From an uncultured Caryophanales bacterium (GTDB taxonomy: Bacteria; Bacillota_I; Bacilli_A; RF39; UBA660), in NCBI GenBank assembly GCA_946412015.1, contig CAMKGA010000006.1:1-64000 (forward strand): 64,000 nt of DNA, written 5' to 3'. The notes beneath the pieces were generated by a model. That model had not been told where the DNA came from and did not search any database. It saw nothing but the letters and a program-made list of their open reading frames with translations. The position numbers were made by a program, and so were the translations under genes. Below, piece after piece: positions 51,859 to 60,397 of this stretch. Every line of letters begins with the position of its first letter. Within the stretch, counting starts at the first letter, position 1.

Positions 51859-53073
51859 TCATTTCCTAATCTTATTATCTAACTCTTTATTATACCTTTC
51901 TTCAAAAGGAATATAGTTTAAGCTAGTATTTACATAATCTATTTCATCTATATCATAAACTTGATCTATATCAACAACTACTAAATCACCTTTTTTAAGT
52001 GTATAATCTGCATCTGTTAAAAATCCAGTTCCAGATTTATCAATATAATTAATACCATCAAAATATATTTTATTATCTTTAATTAATCTACCTATATTAG
52101 TTGTTTTAGCATCCGCTAAAATAGTCCCATCACGTCTTAAATCCTTATATACTTCATATACATCTTTATTAGTAATACCACTCATATCAACTGCTTGGTT
52201 TATCTCTAAAGTAAACATAAAATTACCATCCAATGTTTTTACTTCTTCTCTTCTTAATGGTTGCAGGAATCTTCTATGATTTTTTATATAAAATGTCTCT
52301 CTTTTTTTCCCTATCTTAAAGAATTTATCCCCTATTTTATAACAGATAGAATAATCTCCTTCAGTAACATACTTAATATCGTGATAATTTACATTTTCCT
52401 CCCTACATAATTCATAAATAAGTCTAGTAATATAAGGTAGTATCTTTTGTTCTTTAAAATAATCATAATCATACTTACTTGATACTATTTCCATAACTAT
52501 CATATCTAAATTATTATCCATTCTTTTATTTATCTCATTAATAATTTGAATATTTTCTTTTTTATTTATGAAAGATAATTTCTTCTTTAAATCCATAAGC
52601 ATAACTGATTGATTTATAAATACATCTATATTATTAATTAAAACATCTTTATATCCATTACCCATTAAATATGATATTAACTCATTACTTTTAATTATTA
52701 TTTTATAATCTTTAATATAGTTAATAATATCTTGTATAGACATATCTAAATTATCTAATCCATAATTTATATATTTTTTATAAAAATTATAACTAAAATA
52801 ATAATTAAATAATTTATATTTATTATTAATTACATATTCCCTATTATATTTAGCTATATTTTCTATTAACGAAGTAATATCCTCAGACTTTATTTTCTTA
52901 CTTATTATATCAAGATTACTAAAAAATAAGTTATTATTTATGCATACTTTTATAACATCTTCTTGGTATAATAAATTTAATAAATCATCATTACTTAAAT
53001 CAGTAATAATACTTTTAAAATTATTAATAAAAGCATCATTTTCACTAATTAAATCTAATACATTTTTATACAT
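51859..53073 (-). CDS. Kinase-like protein with helical N-terminal region (copy 1)
   Basis: 404 residues with the same layout as its neighbour: helical N-terminal half, then EGDYSICYKIG (238-248), Lys253 in FFKIG, catalytic loop LAD321AKTTN326 and VVVDID (Asp368). Shared blocks include RRFLQPLxREEV, YxxLRRDG and GYxxDxDxxLKKGDLVV. It begins 6 bp after mutM ends. The tandem pair arose by duplication and both copies keep the catalytic residues. Confidence 0.75.
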   Translation of the reverse strand: MYKNVLDLISENDAFINNFKSIITDLSNDDLLNLLYQEDVIKVCINNNLFFSNLDIISKKIKSEDITSLIENIAKYNREYVINNKYKLFNYYFSYNFYKKYINYGLDNLDMSIQDIINYIKDYKIIIKSNELISYLMGNGYKDVLINNIDVFINQSVMLMDLKKKLSFINKKENIQIINEINKRMDNNLDMIVMEIVSSKYDYDYFKEQKILPYITRLIYELCREENVNYHDIKYVTEGDYSICYKIGDKFFKIGKKRETFYIKNHRRFLQPLRREEVKTLDGNFMFTLEINQAVDMSGITNKDVYEVYKDLRRDGTILADAKTTNIGRLIKDNKIYFDGINYIDKSGTGFLTDADYTLKKGDLVVVDIDQVYDIDEIDYVNTSLNYIPFEERYNKELDNKIRK

Positions 53074-53079
53074 ATAGCC

Positions 53080-53886
53080 TCACTTTTGACAACTAGGACA
53101 AAAATAAGTCCCTCTACCATTAACTTTTATTTTTTTAATAATACTCTTACAAACTTTACATTTATCATTTTCATGGTTATGTACAAGCAAATTATTTTGA
53201 AACTTACCATGTACTCCACGAGATGATTCGTAACTTTTAATAGTAGTTCCACCTTCTTTTATTGCTTCTTCTAATATTTCTTTAGTATATTTAATTATAT
53301 TATCAAGCTCTTTTTTGTTTAACTCATTACCTTTTTTTAAAGGATTAATCCTACTTTTAAAAAGTATTTCATCAGCATATATATTTCCAATACCAACTAT
53401 AATACTTTGATCTAGTAATATAGTTTTTATTGGTAATTTTTTATTTTTTAATTTATCTTTTAAATAAATGCAATTAAGATTATCATCCCATGGCTCTAAC
53501 CCTAAGCAACATAATGGCCTCTCATCATATACTCTATCTTTTTTTATTAAATACATTCTTCCAAATTTTCTTGTATCATTATATTTTAAAATACCATTAT
53601 CAAAATGAAATATAACATGATCGTGTTTTGTTATATCTCCATCAATAAAGTATTTACCTTCCATTCTAAGATGACTTAAAAGATAATAATCATTAAGTTC
53701 AAACATTAAAAACTTACCTCTTCTTTTTATATCCATAATTGTTTGATTCTTAACTAATTTTCTAAATTGATTAACATCTGGTTTATCTATTATATTATAA
53801 AGTACATCTACACTAATTATTTTTTTTCCTAATATTTGTCTTTTCAATGTATTTTTTACTGTTTCTACTTCTGGTAGTTCTGGCAT
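53080..53886 (-). CDS. mutM: Formamidopyrimidine-DNA glycosylase (Fpg/MutM)
   Basis: Removes 8-oxoguanine and formamidopyrimidines from DNA. N-terminal PELPEVETV, with the catalytic proline directly after Met, fixes the start at the ATG at 53886; the frame runs four codons further but Pro2 is essential. C-terminal zinc finger with C-x2-C...C-x2-C (CKVCKS...YFCPSC). GIGNIYADEILF helix present. 268 residues. First gene of the mutM-kinase-kinase-sufB run. Confidence 0.96.
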   Translation of the reverse strand: MPELPEVETVKNTLKRQILGKKIISVDVLYNIIDKPDVNQFRKLVKNQTIMDIKRRGKFLMFELNDYYLLSHLRMEGKYFIDGDITKHDHVIFHFDNGILKYNDTRKFGRMYLIKKDRVYDERPLCCLGLEPWDDNLNCIYLKDKLKNKKLPIKTILLDQSIIVGIGNIYADEILFKSRINPLKKGNELNKKELDNIIKYTKEILEEAIKEGGTTIKSYESSRGVHGKFQNNLLVHNHENDKCKVCKSIIKKIKVNGRGTYFCPSCQK

Positions 53887-53911
53887 AACATCACCCATAT
53901 TAATAATAACA

Positions 53912-53958
53912 AAAAAATATATTATTGTCTAACGTAATTTGACAATAATATATTTTTT
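53912..53958. promoter_or_regulatory. 18-bp inverted repeat with divergent promoters
   Basis: AAAAAATATATTATTGTC (53912-53929) and its exact reverse complement (53941-53958) flank an 11-bp spacer. The right arm contains the plus-strand -35 TTGACA (53939-53944), followed by TATAAT (53961-53966). The left arm contains a matching TAGACA for the minus strand, followed by TATTAT. Divergent transcription of mutM and the 53989 gene is symmetrical about this site. Confidence 0.75.
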
Positions 53959-53988
53959 GATATAATACGCCTTAAAAAGGGAGTAAAT

Positions 53989-55116
53989 ATGATAAATTTT
54001 GATAATAAATTAATTAATGATTATATTAATGGTAACGATATTGATGCTACACTATTAGAACAATTAGAAGATAATACTGATTTTATGATTGAAGTTATAA
54101 AAAAAAGCAATGATAAAAAAATGTATTTATTCTGTGGCGATAATGTAAAAAAAAATTTTAAGTTTGTAGAATTTTTTATTCAAAAATTTAAAAGTGATAC
54201 TAATCTTATTAATGAAGTAGCTACAACTTTTTTAAATAGTAGAAAAAAAAGTAATAATTTCGATTTAGAAAAAGATACAATTATAGTATTAATAAATAAC
54301 TTAACTAAAAATATAGATGATGATAATCTAATGAAATATAGAATTGAGAGCACACTTTTTTTAACTGAAATTACTATATTTTTACAAAATGAAAAACAAA
54401 AGAATAATACTTTTGAAGGTTTAGGATTTAATATAGTAGAATCATTACTAGAAGGATATGATATTCTTTGTGATTATGTAGCAAAAACATTTATAGAAGA
54501 TTTATTCTATAAAAATAAAGATTTAGAAGAAATTATTCACAATAATATAACTAATAAAGAATATTTAAACGAAGACAATATAGATAGTTTTATATCTACA
54601 TTTATAGAACATTTTGATACCTCTTTAAATGAATACCTTTCATATGATCAAGAATTATTAAAGGATTTAAAAAAAGACTTAGATAGAATTTATAAAAGAT
54701 GGGATTATATGATTAATGTTTATAATAGCAAAAAAGTTGAAATGTTTAGAGATGTACTTTTACACTATTTTAAATATAATACTGGGGAGGAACCAAGTTT
54801 TACTTATACAGAATTAGAAGCATGTATTGTTAAAAATTTAAACCTTAAACAAATATTTGATAATGCGGATAAATTTGATGAACGAATATTTAATTGTGAA
54901 CTTGAAAAGGTAAATATAGAAAGTGCTAATTTAATGGAAACTGATTTTGATTATAATAATAAAACAGATTGTAGGTTTATTAAATTTGCAATTGAAACTG
55001 CTAAAAAAATATTTTTTCAAAATGAAAAAGTGGAATATGATCCATATATTGAACATAATAAGCAAAAGAAAAAACAATTGTTCTTTATGATACTTATTGA
55101 TGATAAAAACAGTTAA
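53989..55116 (+). CDS. Unknown protein, 375 aa
   Basis: Not recognised. All-helical, acidic. The first ~90 residues (NTDFMIEVIKKSNDKKMYLFCGDNVKKNFKFVEFFIQKF) resemble short helical repeats, and a later part (SYDQELLKDLKKDLDRIYKRWDYMINVYNSKKVEMFRDVL) may be a coiled coil. No membrane segment. AAAGGGAG precedes the ATG. Divergent from mutM across the 18-bp repeat. Terminator follows. Confidence 0.7.
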   Translation: MINFDNKLINDYINGNDIDATLLEQLEDNTDFMIEVIKKSNDKKMYLFCGDNVKKNFKFVEFFIQKFKSDTNLINEVATTFLNSRKKSNNFDLEKDTIIVLINNLTKNIDDDNLMKYRIESTLFLTEITIFLQNEKQKNNTFEGLGFNIVESLLEGYDILCDYVAKTFIEDLFYKNKDLEEIIHNNITNKEYLNEDNIDSFISTFIEHFDTSLNEYLSYDQELLKDLKKDLDRIYKRWDYMINVYNSKKVEMFRDVLLHYFKYNTGEEPSFTYTELEACIVKNLNLKQIFDNADKFDERIFNCELEKVNIESANLMETDFDYNNKTDCRFIKFAIETAKKIFFQNEKVEYDPYIEHNKQKKKQLFFMILIDDKNS

Positions 55117-55130
55117 TTCTGTTTTTTTTT
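55106..55130 (+). terminator. Terminator of the 375-aa gene
   Basis: AAAACAG-TTAATT-CTGTTTT then more T; the stop codon is in the loop. Confidence 0.8.
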
Positions 55131-55133
55131 ATA

Positions 55134-55160
55134 CAAAAAAAGAACAAACTCTATTCTTTT
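55134..55160 (-). terminator. Terminator of the histidine kinase gene
   Basis: Minus strand AAAAGAA, 9-base loop, TTCTTTT then TTT. Confidence 0.6.
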
Positions 55161-56533
55161 GGTATATCAAAATAGAAATTTGTTCCTTTTTTACTTGATT
55201 TAACTCCATATTTAAAATTATGTAATTCAAGTAAATTTTTTACAATGGAAAGTCCAAGTCCAGTACCAACAGTTAATCTATGATAGCTTTTATCAGCTTT
55301 ATAATATTTATCCCATATATATTTTAATTCTTCATCACCAATTCCTTTTCCACTATCAATAACTTCTACTCTTACATATTTATTATTATCACTCAAATTT
55401 ACATTTACAATTTTGTTTTTTCCAGTATAATTAATCGCATTATTAATTAAATTATATATTACTTGTTCTAATCTTTTTATATCAGCCTTTATAATATACT
55501 CTTTATCATAATTAAAATTAATTTTATAATTATCTCTTTCTTCTAAGACTTTATATCTAGTTAATATTGATTTCATTAAATCATTTAAATTTAATCTTTT
55601 TATTTCTAACTTCATTGTTTTAGCTTGCGACTGAGATAAATCTAATATATCTTCAACAAGCATATTTAATCTATCAGTTTCATTAATGATAACATTTAAA
55701 TTTGCCTCTCTTTTTTTCTCATTTGAATAAGTTAGGTCTCTTACCATTTCTGCATTTGCTTTAATTAAAGTAAGTGGTGTTTTTAAATCATGTGATACGT
55801 TTGCCATAAGTTCACGTCTTAAATTCTCTGTTTTAGAAAGTTCACTAGTTGCCTTATTAAGAGTATATGCAAGCTCATTAATCTCTTCAATATTTGACTC
55901 TTTAAACTTAACAAAATAATCTCCATTTACCATTTTCTTACTTTCTTTAGTCATTTTAACAATTGGATTTGAAAATTTCTTAGATAAAAAGTATGCAAGA
56001 GCAAGTGAGATAGTAAGTACAATAAAAGTCCCATAAATAAATTCTTTTTGAATTACACTAAGTATTGATGTCATTATATTTAAAGGGGTACTTATAAATA
56101 TAATTCTGTTTCCTAATTTTTTTCCATAAATAAGTAATTCATCATTATAAATATAATTATAAGATGTAAATGTAATTTTTTCTAAATCACTCTTTATAAA
56201 TTTATTTTTAGCTTTATTAACAACCTTACTATCTATTAAAAAGCAATTATTATTTGCAACAGATGTATAAGAAGTTTTTGTGTCTTTATTATCTATAATC
56301 TCAATACACACATTATTTTTATATGACAACATATTTAATTCATTAACATCAATTTTATCATTACTTGCTGCTCTTATAACATCTCTTGATACATAATTCA
56401 TATCATTTTTCTTAAAATATTTATAATAACTATTTAAAAATATTATTTGAAAAAACCAAATTATACTAAGAGTAAAAAAAGAAAAAACTACTAACACAAT
56501 AAATAAATGAGTCTTAAAACTATACTTCTTCAA
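55151..56533 (-). CDS. Sensor histidine kinase
   Basis: 460 residues: TM1 (9-31), an extracellular sensor (about 35-160), TM2 (165-185), HAMP (about 186-240), HisKA with His248 in ELMANVSHDLKTPLTLIKAN, and HATPase with NLINNAINYT, DSGKGIG and GTGLGLSIV. It overlaps the response regulator by 14 bp. Stimulus unknown; the regulator-kinase pair resembles PhoP/R or VanRS-type cell-envelope systems. Confidence 0.94.
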   Translation of the reverse strand: MKKYSFKTHLFIVLVVFSFFTLSIIWFFQIIFLNSYYKYFKKNDMNYVSRDVIRAASNDKIDVNELNMLSYKNNVCIEIIDNKDTKTSYTSVANNNCFLIDSKVVNKAKNKFIKSDLEKITFTSYNYIYNDELLIYGKKLGNRIIFISTPLNIMTSILSVIQKEFIYGTFIVLTISLALAYFLSKKFSNPIVKMTKESKKMVNGDYFVKFKESNIEEINELAYTLNKATSELSKTENLRRELMANVSHDLKTPLTLIKANAEMVRDLTYSNEKKREANLNVIINETDRLNMLVEDILDLSQSQAKTMKLEIKRLNLNDLMKSILTRYKVLEERDNYKINFNYDKEYIIKADIKRLEQVIYNLINNAINYTGKNKIVNVNLSDNNKYVRVEVIDSGKGIGDEELKYIWDKYYKADKSYHRLTVGTGLGLSIVKNLLELHNFKYGVKSSKKGTNFYFDIPKE

Positions 56534-57185
56534 ATTTATATCCCATTCCTCTTACAGTAACAATCAAATCACGATACTCCCCTAAATTATTTCTAAGCAT
56601 TTTAATATGAGTGTCAATTGTTCTATCATCTCCATAAAAATCATAACCCCATACTTTACTTAATAGTGTCTCTCTTGAGAGTGCAATTGACTTATTTTGT
56701 ACAAATAAGACTAATAGCTCATATTCTTTTGGAGTAAGTTTAATCTCTTTTGAGTTTATTGTTACTTTATGTCCTAAATAATCTATAACTAGAGTTTTAT
56801 ATTTATAAATATTACTATCATCCTTAACTCCCCTATTACTTATAGCTTTAATACGGGCAATTAGTTCCTTTGGACTAAATGGCTTAGTTACATAATCATC
56901 AACCCCAAGTTCAAAACTTAAAAGTTTATTATACTCTTCACTACGAGCGGATAACATTATAACTGGAACTTTACTTAATTTTCTAATTTCCTTTAATGTT
57001 GTATAACCATCCATTTTAGGCATCATTATATCTAAAACAATTATATCTATATCATCATTATTCTTTACAGCATTTAAAGCACTCATGCCATCTTCTGCTT
57101 CCATTACATCATAATTTTCAAATAAACAATATTCTTTTATTACATCTCTAATTCCTGATTCATCATCTACTATCAATACCTTCAT
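56520..57185 (-). CDS. OmpR-family response regulator
   Basis: 221 residues. The receiver has Asp52 in DIIVLDIMMPKMDG and Lys in YVTKPFSPKEL; the winged-helix DNA-binding domain ends in RTIDTHIKMLRNNLGEYRDLIVTVRGMGYKF. Encoded immediately before its kinase. Confidence 0.95.
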   Translation of the reverse strand: MKVLIVDDESGIRDVIKEYCLFENYDVMEAEDGMSALNAVKNNDDIDIIVLDIMMPKMDGYTTLKEIRKLSKVPVIMLSARSEEYNKLLSFELGVDDYVTKPFSPKELIARIKAISNRGVKDDSNIYKYKTLVIDYLGHKVTINSKEIKLTPKEYELLVLFVQNKSIALSRETLLSKVWGYDFYGDDRTIDTHIKMLRNNLGEYRDLIVTVRGMGYKFEEV

Positions 57186-57257
57186 ACGTCACCTCTAATT
57201 ATTATTATACATAAATTTGTGTATAAATAGTGAAATAAAAGAAAAAATATTCTTCAT

Positions 57258-58250
57258 TTAGAAAAATATTTTAGGTATAAATATTATTAACCCTGCAACC
57301 AGTGCCGCTACGGATGCAAAAAATACTGCTGCTGCGGACGTATCTTTCGCAATTTTAGCACGTTCATCATACTTAGTTGTTACAAGATCTACTGTATTTT
57401 CTATTGAGGTATTTACATATTCTAAAGATATTACTAGTCCAAACAAAATTATACATATACACCATTCAACGCCACTTATTTTTAATAAATAGCCAAATAC
57501 TACAACAAATAACATTGCAATAAAATGAATCTTTATATTACGCTCTTTTTTAAATCCTAAAAATATACCTGATATAGCATAATAAAAACTTTTATATATT
57601 GGTTGTTTTTTAACACCTTCATTAGTTACAATCTTCATAAACCTAGTAAATACAATTAAATAAATAACAGATACTGCAAAACCAGCTATTACATCACTAA
57701 AATAATGAACGTGTAAATATATTCTACTTATTCCAACTAACATTATCATCAAAAATATTAGAAAGGATAATATATATTTAAAATATTTATTTATTTTTAC
57801 ATGAAATAATATATATATAAATAAACCATAAAAAGCCATAGATACCATCGCATGACCTGATGGAAAACTATATCCATATTCATCAATCAACATAAATTCA
57901 GGTCTTGGACGCGTATAAATATGTTTTAATATAAAATTTAAAATAATAATAAATACTAAATTAGTTATAACAAAAGGACAATATTTATAACTCTTTTTAA
58001 TAATACATATAAGTATAAATATTAAACAAGCTATACTTATCGCTTTCCAAGCAATTATATTAGAAATAAATTTAAAAAATGATGTTAAATTATTACTTTG
58101 AAATTGTCTTATAAAATTATAAATACTATTATCTATACCAAGTCCAGGATTACTTTTAATTCTGATTGCAAATACAATAAATATTATCGACATAAAAAGT
58201 AATACTACCCATTTATAATTGTTCTTAACTATTTTTTTCACATTATCCAT
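57258..58250 (-). CDS. PAP2 phosphatase-DgkA kinase fusion
   Basis: 330 residues joining two lipid enzymes. The N-terminal ~205 residues are a PAP2 phosphatase with K109-x4-R-P-R-P, PSGH (130-133) and R176...H182 in SRIYLHVHYFSDV, inside about six membrane segments. The C-terminal ~115 residues are a DgkA/undecaprenol kinase with EYVNTSIENTVDLV (277-290) and AKIAKDTSAAAVF. PAP2 would dephosphorylate undecaprenyl pyrophosphate; Gram-positive DgkA phosphorylates undecaprenol. One chain could balance the lipid-carrier pool for peptidoglycan synthesis. Confidence 0.9.
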   Translation of the reverse strand: MDNVKKIVKNNYKWVVLLFMSIIFIVFAIRIKSNPGLGIDNSIYNFIRQFQSNNLTSFFKFISNIIAWKAISIACLIFILICIIKKSYKYCPFVITNLVFIIILNFILKHIYTRPRPEFMLIDEYGYSFPSGHAMVSMAFYGLFIYILFHVKINKYFKYILSFLIFLMIMLVGISRIYLHVHYFSDVIAGFAVSVIYLIVFTRFMKIVTNEGVKKQPIYKSFYYAISGIFLGFKKERNIKIHFIAMLFVVVFGYLLKISGVEWCICIILFGLVISLEYVNTSIENTVDLVTTKYDERAKIAKDTSAAAVFFASVAALVAGLIIFIPKIFF

Positions 58251-58296
58251 ACTACCACCTAAAAATATTATATATGTTAATTAATTTTTTATCAAG

Positions 58297-58320
58297 AAAA
58301 AAGAATGTATTAAACACTCT
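58297..58320 (-). terminator. Terminator of the pilin-like gene
   Basis: Minus strand AAGAGTGT-TTAAT-ACATTCTT (one wobble) then TTTTTT. Confidence 0.7.
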
Positions 58321-58333
58321 TAATCAATTGTAG

Positions 58334-59548
58334 TTACTTTAACGCTGTCTTTTTGAGTGTTACAACAGGACGCACTGTTCCACCATAATTTGTAACATCA
58401 ACATTTGATATTTTTTGATCAAAAAGAACACAATACACTTCTGATTCAGAACCATTATATTCACTCATTACCCAATACCAATAATCTTTACTATATGAAA
58501 AACTATATACATTTTCATTAACATCATTTAATTCACCATAGCCTAAATTATTTCTTAATTCTTCAATAGTTAATAAGCGCGATTCATATCCTAGTTCATC
58601 TTTATGTAAATCAGAAACTTTAATTTTAGCGCTAGTCCAAGCATCTATAACGTACCTTATTTCGCTGTTTTCATAATCAGATTTACAATTTGATTTATCT
58701 GAAGAATTACAATTGGCACTACTATAATATGCCATACCTCCATAACCATTATGATTATGTGCTTTGCCTAATCCACCATTACCATTACTAGGATACATGT
58801 TAACATGGCCTACACCATATTCATTAACTTCATCAATAAGTAATGCATCTTCTTTTAATAAAGTAACAAATTCAGTATTCTCATCAGAATCCTTTATGAC
58901 GTAAAAATTCATATCATTATACTTAATTTTATTTCCAGTTTTATATGACTTATATAATATATTACCATATGTATAATCCTTTACTTTTTTTCCATTAACA
59001 CTACAATTATTTAAGTAGATACTTCCATCAGTGTTAATTTGTGAATTACATATTACATCTTTATCTAATTTTGGTAAATCAAGTAATCTATAGTTTATTG
59101 GATACTTGTTATTTTTTTTATAATAATCTTTTAGTGCCAGCTCTATATTATTACCTAATTTATCTACATATTCTTCATTAGTTAATACTAAAGTACCATA
59201 ATGATAATATCCATCTTCTGTATTATCAGATACTTTCTTACCATTTACCTTACACTCCGATAAATAAATAGTTTTATCAGGATTTATTCTTCTTACCTCA
59301 CATTCTATAACATTACCTGTATATTCTATTTCTAACTGATCTATAGAATCAGGATATTTTAAGTGACGAGATTGATATTCTTCCATAGCTATTTCTACTA
59401 TCTTACCATAATTATCTATACTTCTTTTATTAGCATTATTTTTTACACTTTTAATAACATTTATAACTAACATACTAGATATTAAAGATATTATACCTAA
59501 CACTATAATTACGCTTATTAATTCTATTAAAGTAAAAGCTTTTTTCAT
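58334..59548 (-). CDS. Type IV pilin-like protein with duplicated middle
   Basis: 404 residues. It starts with a class III prepilin leader KKAFTLIELISVIIVLGIIS, where a prepilin peptidase would cut before F. Two similar ~75-residue modules follow: one with YGKIVEIAMEEYQ...YLSECKVNGKKVSD and one with LGNNIELALKDYY...YLNNCSVNGKKVKDY. The C-terminal ~180 residues (VTLLKEDALLIDE...GGTVRPVVTLKK) look like a surface lectin- or sulfatase-modifying-type fold. No pilus assembly genes nearby. Confidence 0.8.
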   Translation of the reverse strand: MKKAFTLIELISVIIVLGIISLISSMLVINVIKSVKNNANKRSIDNYGKIVEIAMEEYQSRHLKYPDSIDQLEIEYTGNVIECEVRRINPDKTIYLSECKVNGKKVSDNTEDGYYHYGTLVLTNEEYVDKLGNNIELALKDYYKKNNKYPINYRLLDLPKLDKDVICNSQINTDGSIYLNNCSVNGKKVKDYTYGNILYKSYKTGNKIKYNDMNFYVIKDSDENTEFVTLLKEDALLIDEVNEYGVGHVNMYPSNGNGGLGKAHNHNGYGGMAYYSSANCNSSDKSNCKSDYENSEIRYVIDAWTSAKIKVSDLHKDELGYESRLLTIEELRNNLGYGELNDVNENVYSFSYSKDYWYWVMSEYNGSESEVYCVLFDQKISNVDVTNYGGTVRPVVTLKKTALK

Positions 59549-59616
59549 TATATCACCCTATTACTTTTGTTTGAAAATATTTTCTACTTTTATATTATTA
59601 TAATATATTTTTATAT

Positions 59617-59641
59617 TAAAAAAAAGATGCTTTACATCTTC
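59617..59641 (-). terminator. Terminator of the zinc-ribbon gene
   Basis: Minus strand AAGATG-TAAAG-CATCTT then a T run. Confidence 0.7.
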
Positions 59642-60381
59642 TTTCCACAATTATCACAGAATTTAGCATCTTTTTTTATATCACGTCCACATTCAGGACA
59701 TTTACTATCTTCGTCTTTTATACCTTCCTTAATTCCTTTGCCAATTTCTTTTGCAATTTCTCCATAAACTGGAGCCATCTCTTTTGCAACAGTAGCACCT
59801 ACTTTACCAAGCGTTGGAGCCATTTTTTCCATTCCTTCCTGTGCAACAGGCATTGTTTGTTGCATATAATATGCTGTTATGTTTCTACGCTTAGATGTCA
59901 AAATAAGCATGCTTCCAATAGCTAAACATGGCATTAAAACCATAAGTGCTGGAACTAGTGAAAACATAATTCTACCATTAGAAAATGAACTTTCTGCATC
60001 ATGAATTTGTGCTTTAATTTTACAATACTCGTGAGTAGTCTCGTGATCACTATAAGTTGATATACTTTCACAAGTACTTAAGCTTGGATCCAATGCATTA
60101 TTAATTTGTTCCATCTCATATCCTTCTTTATCTTTATAATCCCAAGATTCAGTAACACCTTTTGCCTTTAATTCATTATATCTACTTTCCAACTGCGGTT
60201 TAAGTTCTTCTAATTTTTGTTTTAATTGTTCCGTATTTACTTTACTACTACTTAATATTTTTGGGACAAACATAACTATAAAAATAATTACTCCTAATAT
60301 AATTAACCCAAGTCCTGCAAAAAACAATCCTTTATTTGTTTTTTGATATTTTTCTTCATTTAATAATTCTTTATTTTCCAT
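59632..60381 (-). CDS. Membrane protein with C-terminal zinc ribbon
   Basis: 249 residues. TM1 about 20-41 (GLFFAGLGLIILGVIIFIVM), an extracellular part with two cysteines, TM2 about 143-165, then a cytosolic helical stretch. The end is a zinc ribbon CPECGRDI...FCDNCGKKM. Such ribbons occur in many small membrane proteins; function unknown. Confidence 0.75.
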   Translation of the reverse strand: MENKELLNEEKYQKTNKGLFFAGLGLIILGVIIFIVMFVPKILSSSKVNTEQLKQKLEELKPQLESRYNELKAKGVTESWDYKDKEGYEMEQINNALDPSLSTCESISTYSDHETTHEYCKIKAQIHDAESSFSNGRIMFSLVPALMVLMPCLAIGSMLILTSKRRNITAYYMQQTMPVAQEGMEKMAPTLGKVGATVAKEMAPVYGEIAKEIGKGIKEGIKDEDSKCPECGRDIKKDAKFCDNCGKKM

Positions 60382-60397
60382 AATTACTCCTTTTATT

